From Actinopolyspora biskrensis (GTDB lineage: Bacteria; Actinomycetota; Actinomycetes; Mycobacteriales; Pseudonocardiaceae), in contig NZ_JACBYW010000005.1 of assembly GCF_013408175.1 (NCBI RefSeq), forward strand, positions 186,001-250,000: a stretch of 64,000 nucleotides of DNA, given 5' to 3'. The notes below the pieces were generated by a model. It searched no databases and was not told where the DNA came from. It saw only the letters and a program-made list of their open reading frames with translations. The number at the start of each line of letters is the position of its first letter. Positions within the stretch are counted from its first letter, which is position 1. The translations under genes and the position numbers were made by a program. Of the stretch, positions 63,384-64,000 are shown one piece after another.

Positions 63384-64000
63384 CAGGCGACGACCTTGGT
63401 CATCGTCACTCCGCGCGGCAGGTCGTCATCGGCCACGCTGACGGAGTAGTCCCCGAAACCACGAGGTGTCTTCCCGGCTTCCGCGGCCGAGGAGACATCC
63501 ACCCTGTTGAGCAGGGTGTGCGCGGGGGCGCTGCCGAACGCGTTGTCGTGGCTGAACACGTGCAGCCCACGGGCCGTCATGGTTCCTCGTGCCGAGGAGC
63601 GATCGTGATCGAACATCATGGCCAGCGTGCGGTAGAACAGCTCCAGGTCCGTGCTGTCCACACCGGTCTGCTGACCGCGGCTGGCTGAGTAGTAGATCTC
63701 GGCACGGTAGAGGGCGTAGGGAACGGTCCACTTGCCACCCATCTCCGTGGTCTCGCCCTTGTCGATGTCCTCCTGCCTGGTCTGGGTGATGCGGGTTATG
63801 GCGTGGTGCTGCGGCATCACCGGATCGACGCTCCGGGCGTTGGTTACCTGCACCGGGCCGTAGATCTGGCCGAGGTCCTTGGTGGTCCCGGTGTTGAGCA
63901 CGGCCCCGAACAGGCGCATGTCCGCATAGCGCTCGGTCAACCAGGAACGCGCCGTTCTGCGGTCCTCGTCGGTGAGGGACTTCTTCTTGTCCAAGCCGGT
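63383..64000 (-). CDS. cas7: Cascade backbone protein Cas7 (Csd2, type I-C), cut by window edge
   Basis: The last 205 residues of Cas7/Csd2. RLFGAVLNTGTTKDLGQIYG, VQVTNARSVDPVMPQHHAIT and TVPYALYRAEIYYSASRGQQ match the type I-C backbone, which coats the crRNA. The usual RRM-type N terminus with NPNGDP lies beyond the right edge, where cas8c, cas5 and cas3 are expected. The frame reads through the last base of the window, so the internal TTG at 63994 is not the start. Confidence 0.93.
   Translation of the reverse strand, partial: TGLDKKKSLTDEDRRTARSWLTERYADMRLFGAVLNTGTTKDLGQIYGPVQVTNARSVDPVMPQHHAITRITQTRQEDIDKGETTEMGGKWTVPYALYRAEIYYSASRGQQTGVDSTDLELFYRTLAMMFDHDRSSARGTMTARGLHVFSHDNAFGSAPAHTLLNRVDVSSAAEAGKTPRGFGDYSVSVADDDLPRGVTMTKVVA

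Noticed and set aside
63383-63994. cas7 as a complete gene starting at TTG 63994
   Set aside because: The frame is open to the window edge and the conserved Cas7 N-terminal part is missing, so the gene is cut by the window.

Overview
The window comes from a very GC-rich actinomycete. Starts are a mix of ATG, GTG and a few TTG, stop-overlapping ATGA junctions are common, and some promoters look leaderless. The order etfB-etfA-acyltransferases-iscS-mnmA-metE-like is the one known around Rv3029c-Rv3015c in Mycobacterium. Two DivIVA-type coiled-coil genes, DUF574 and Acg-family genes, a snapalysin and a type I-C CRISPR-Cas locus fit a filamentous member of the Pseudonocardiales (Saccharopolyspora/Actinopolyspora-like). 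That placement is inference; there is no rRNA in the window.

Positions 1-24,300 are mostly core: the end of a glucan phosphorylase, a TPR membrane protein, an ABC ATPase, an enoyl-CoA hydratase, a THUMP-like methyltransferase, the helicase HrpA, DegV, the ETF pair, two acyltransferases, an MFS pump, cysteine desulfurase and MnmA (together tRNA 2-thiolation), a NUDIX protein, a MetE-like protein, tRNA-His with its terminator, oligoribonuclease and an acyl-CoA synthetase behind a TetR-type palindrome.

Positions 24,400-36,300 hold small unknown proteins, a lone lipoyl-like domain without its lysine, a TPP riboswitch with thiD and tenA, and a minus-strand cluster in which a DivIVA-like coiled-coil gene plus a single-pass membrane protein gene occurs twice in a row and ends in a pyruvyltransferase. 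An LLM oxidoreductase, a DUF3817 protein and CtaB follow. Positions 36,400-48,530 hold an MHS-type permease, secreted enzymes (snapalysin, HNH nuclease), an Acg-like oxidoreductase, a DUF574 methyltransferase, an MBL hydrolase, and a tripartite tricarboxylate transporter (tctCBA) divergent from its likely CitA/CitB two-component regulator, with a tandem operator-like repeat between them. Positions 48,640-53,700 hold two decayed TnpB elements around a GAF-SpoIIE phosphatase, RsbW-like kinase and STAS protein (a partner-switching set), then Ogt.

At 54,031 a 42-nt fragment of the 3' half of a tRNA-Arg(UCU) appears without its 5' half, which is what an integrative element leaves behind. To its right the composition drops and the content is accessory: a frameshifted FlaR-like kinase, a secreted cysteine-rich halocin-C8-like precursor with a two-TM partner and an apparent ATT start, an in-frame MFS/TPR-regulator chimera with its flavoprotein partner, then a 19-spacer CRISPR array (59,835-61,276) and minus-strand cas2, cas1, cas4 and cas7 of subtype I-C running off the right edge. 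The whole right end may be one tRNA-borne island whose other boundary lies outside the window.

At least six copies of an intergenic palindromic repeat family are scattered through the left and middle parts.
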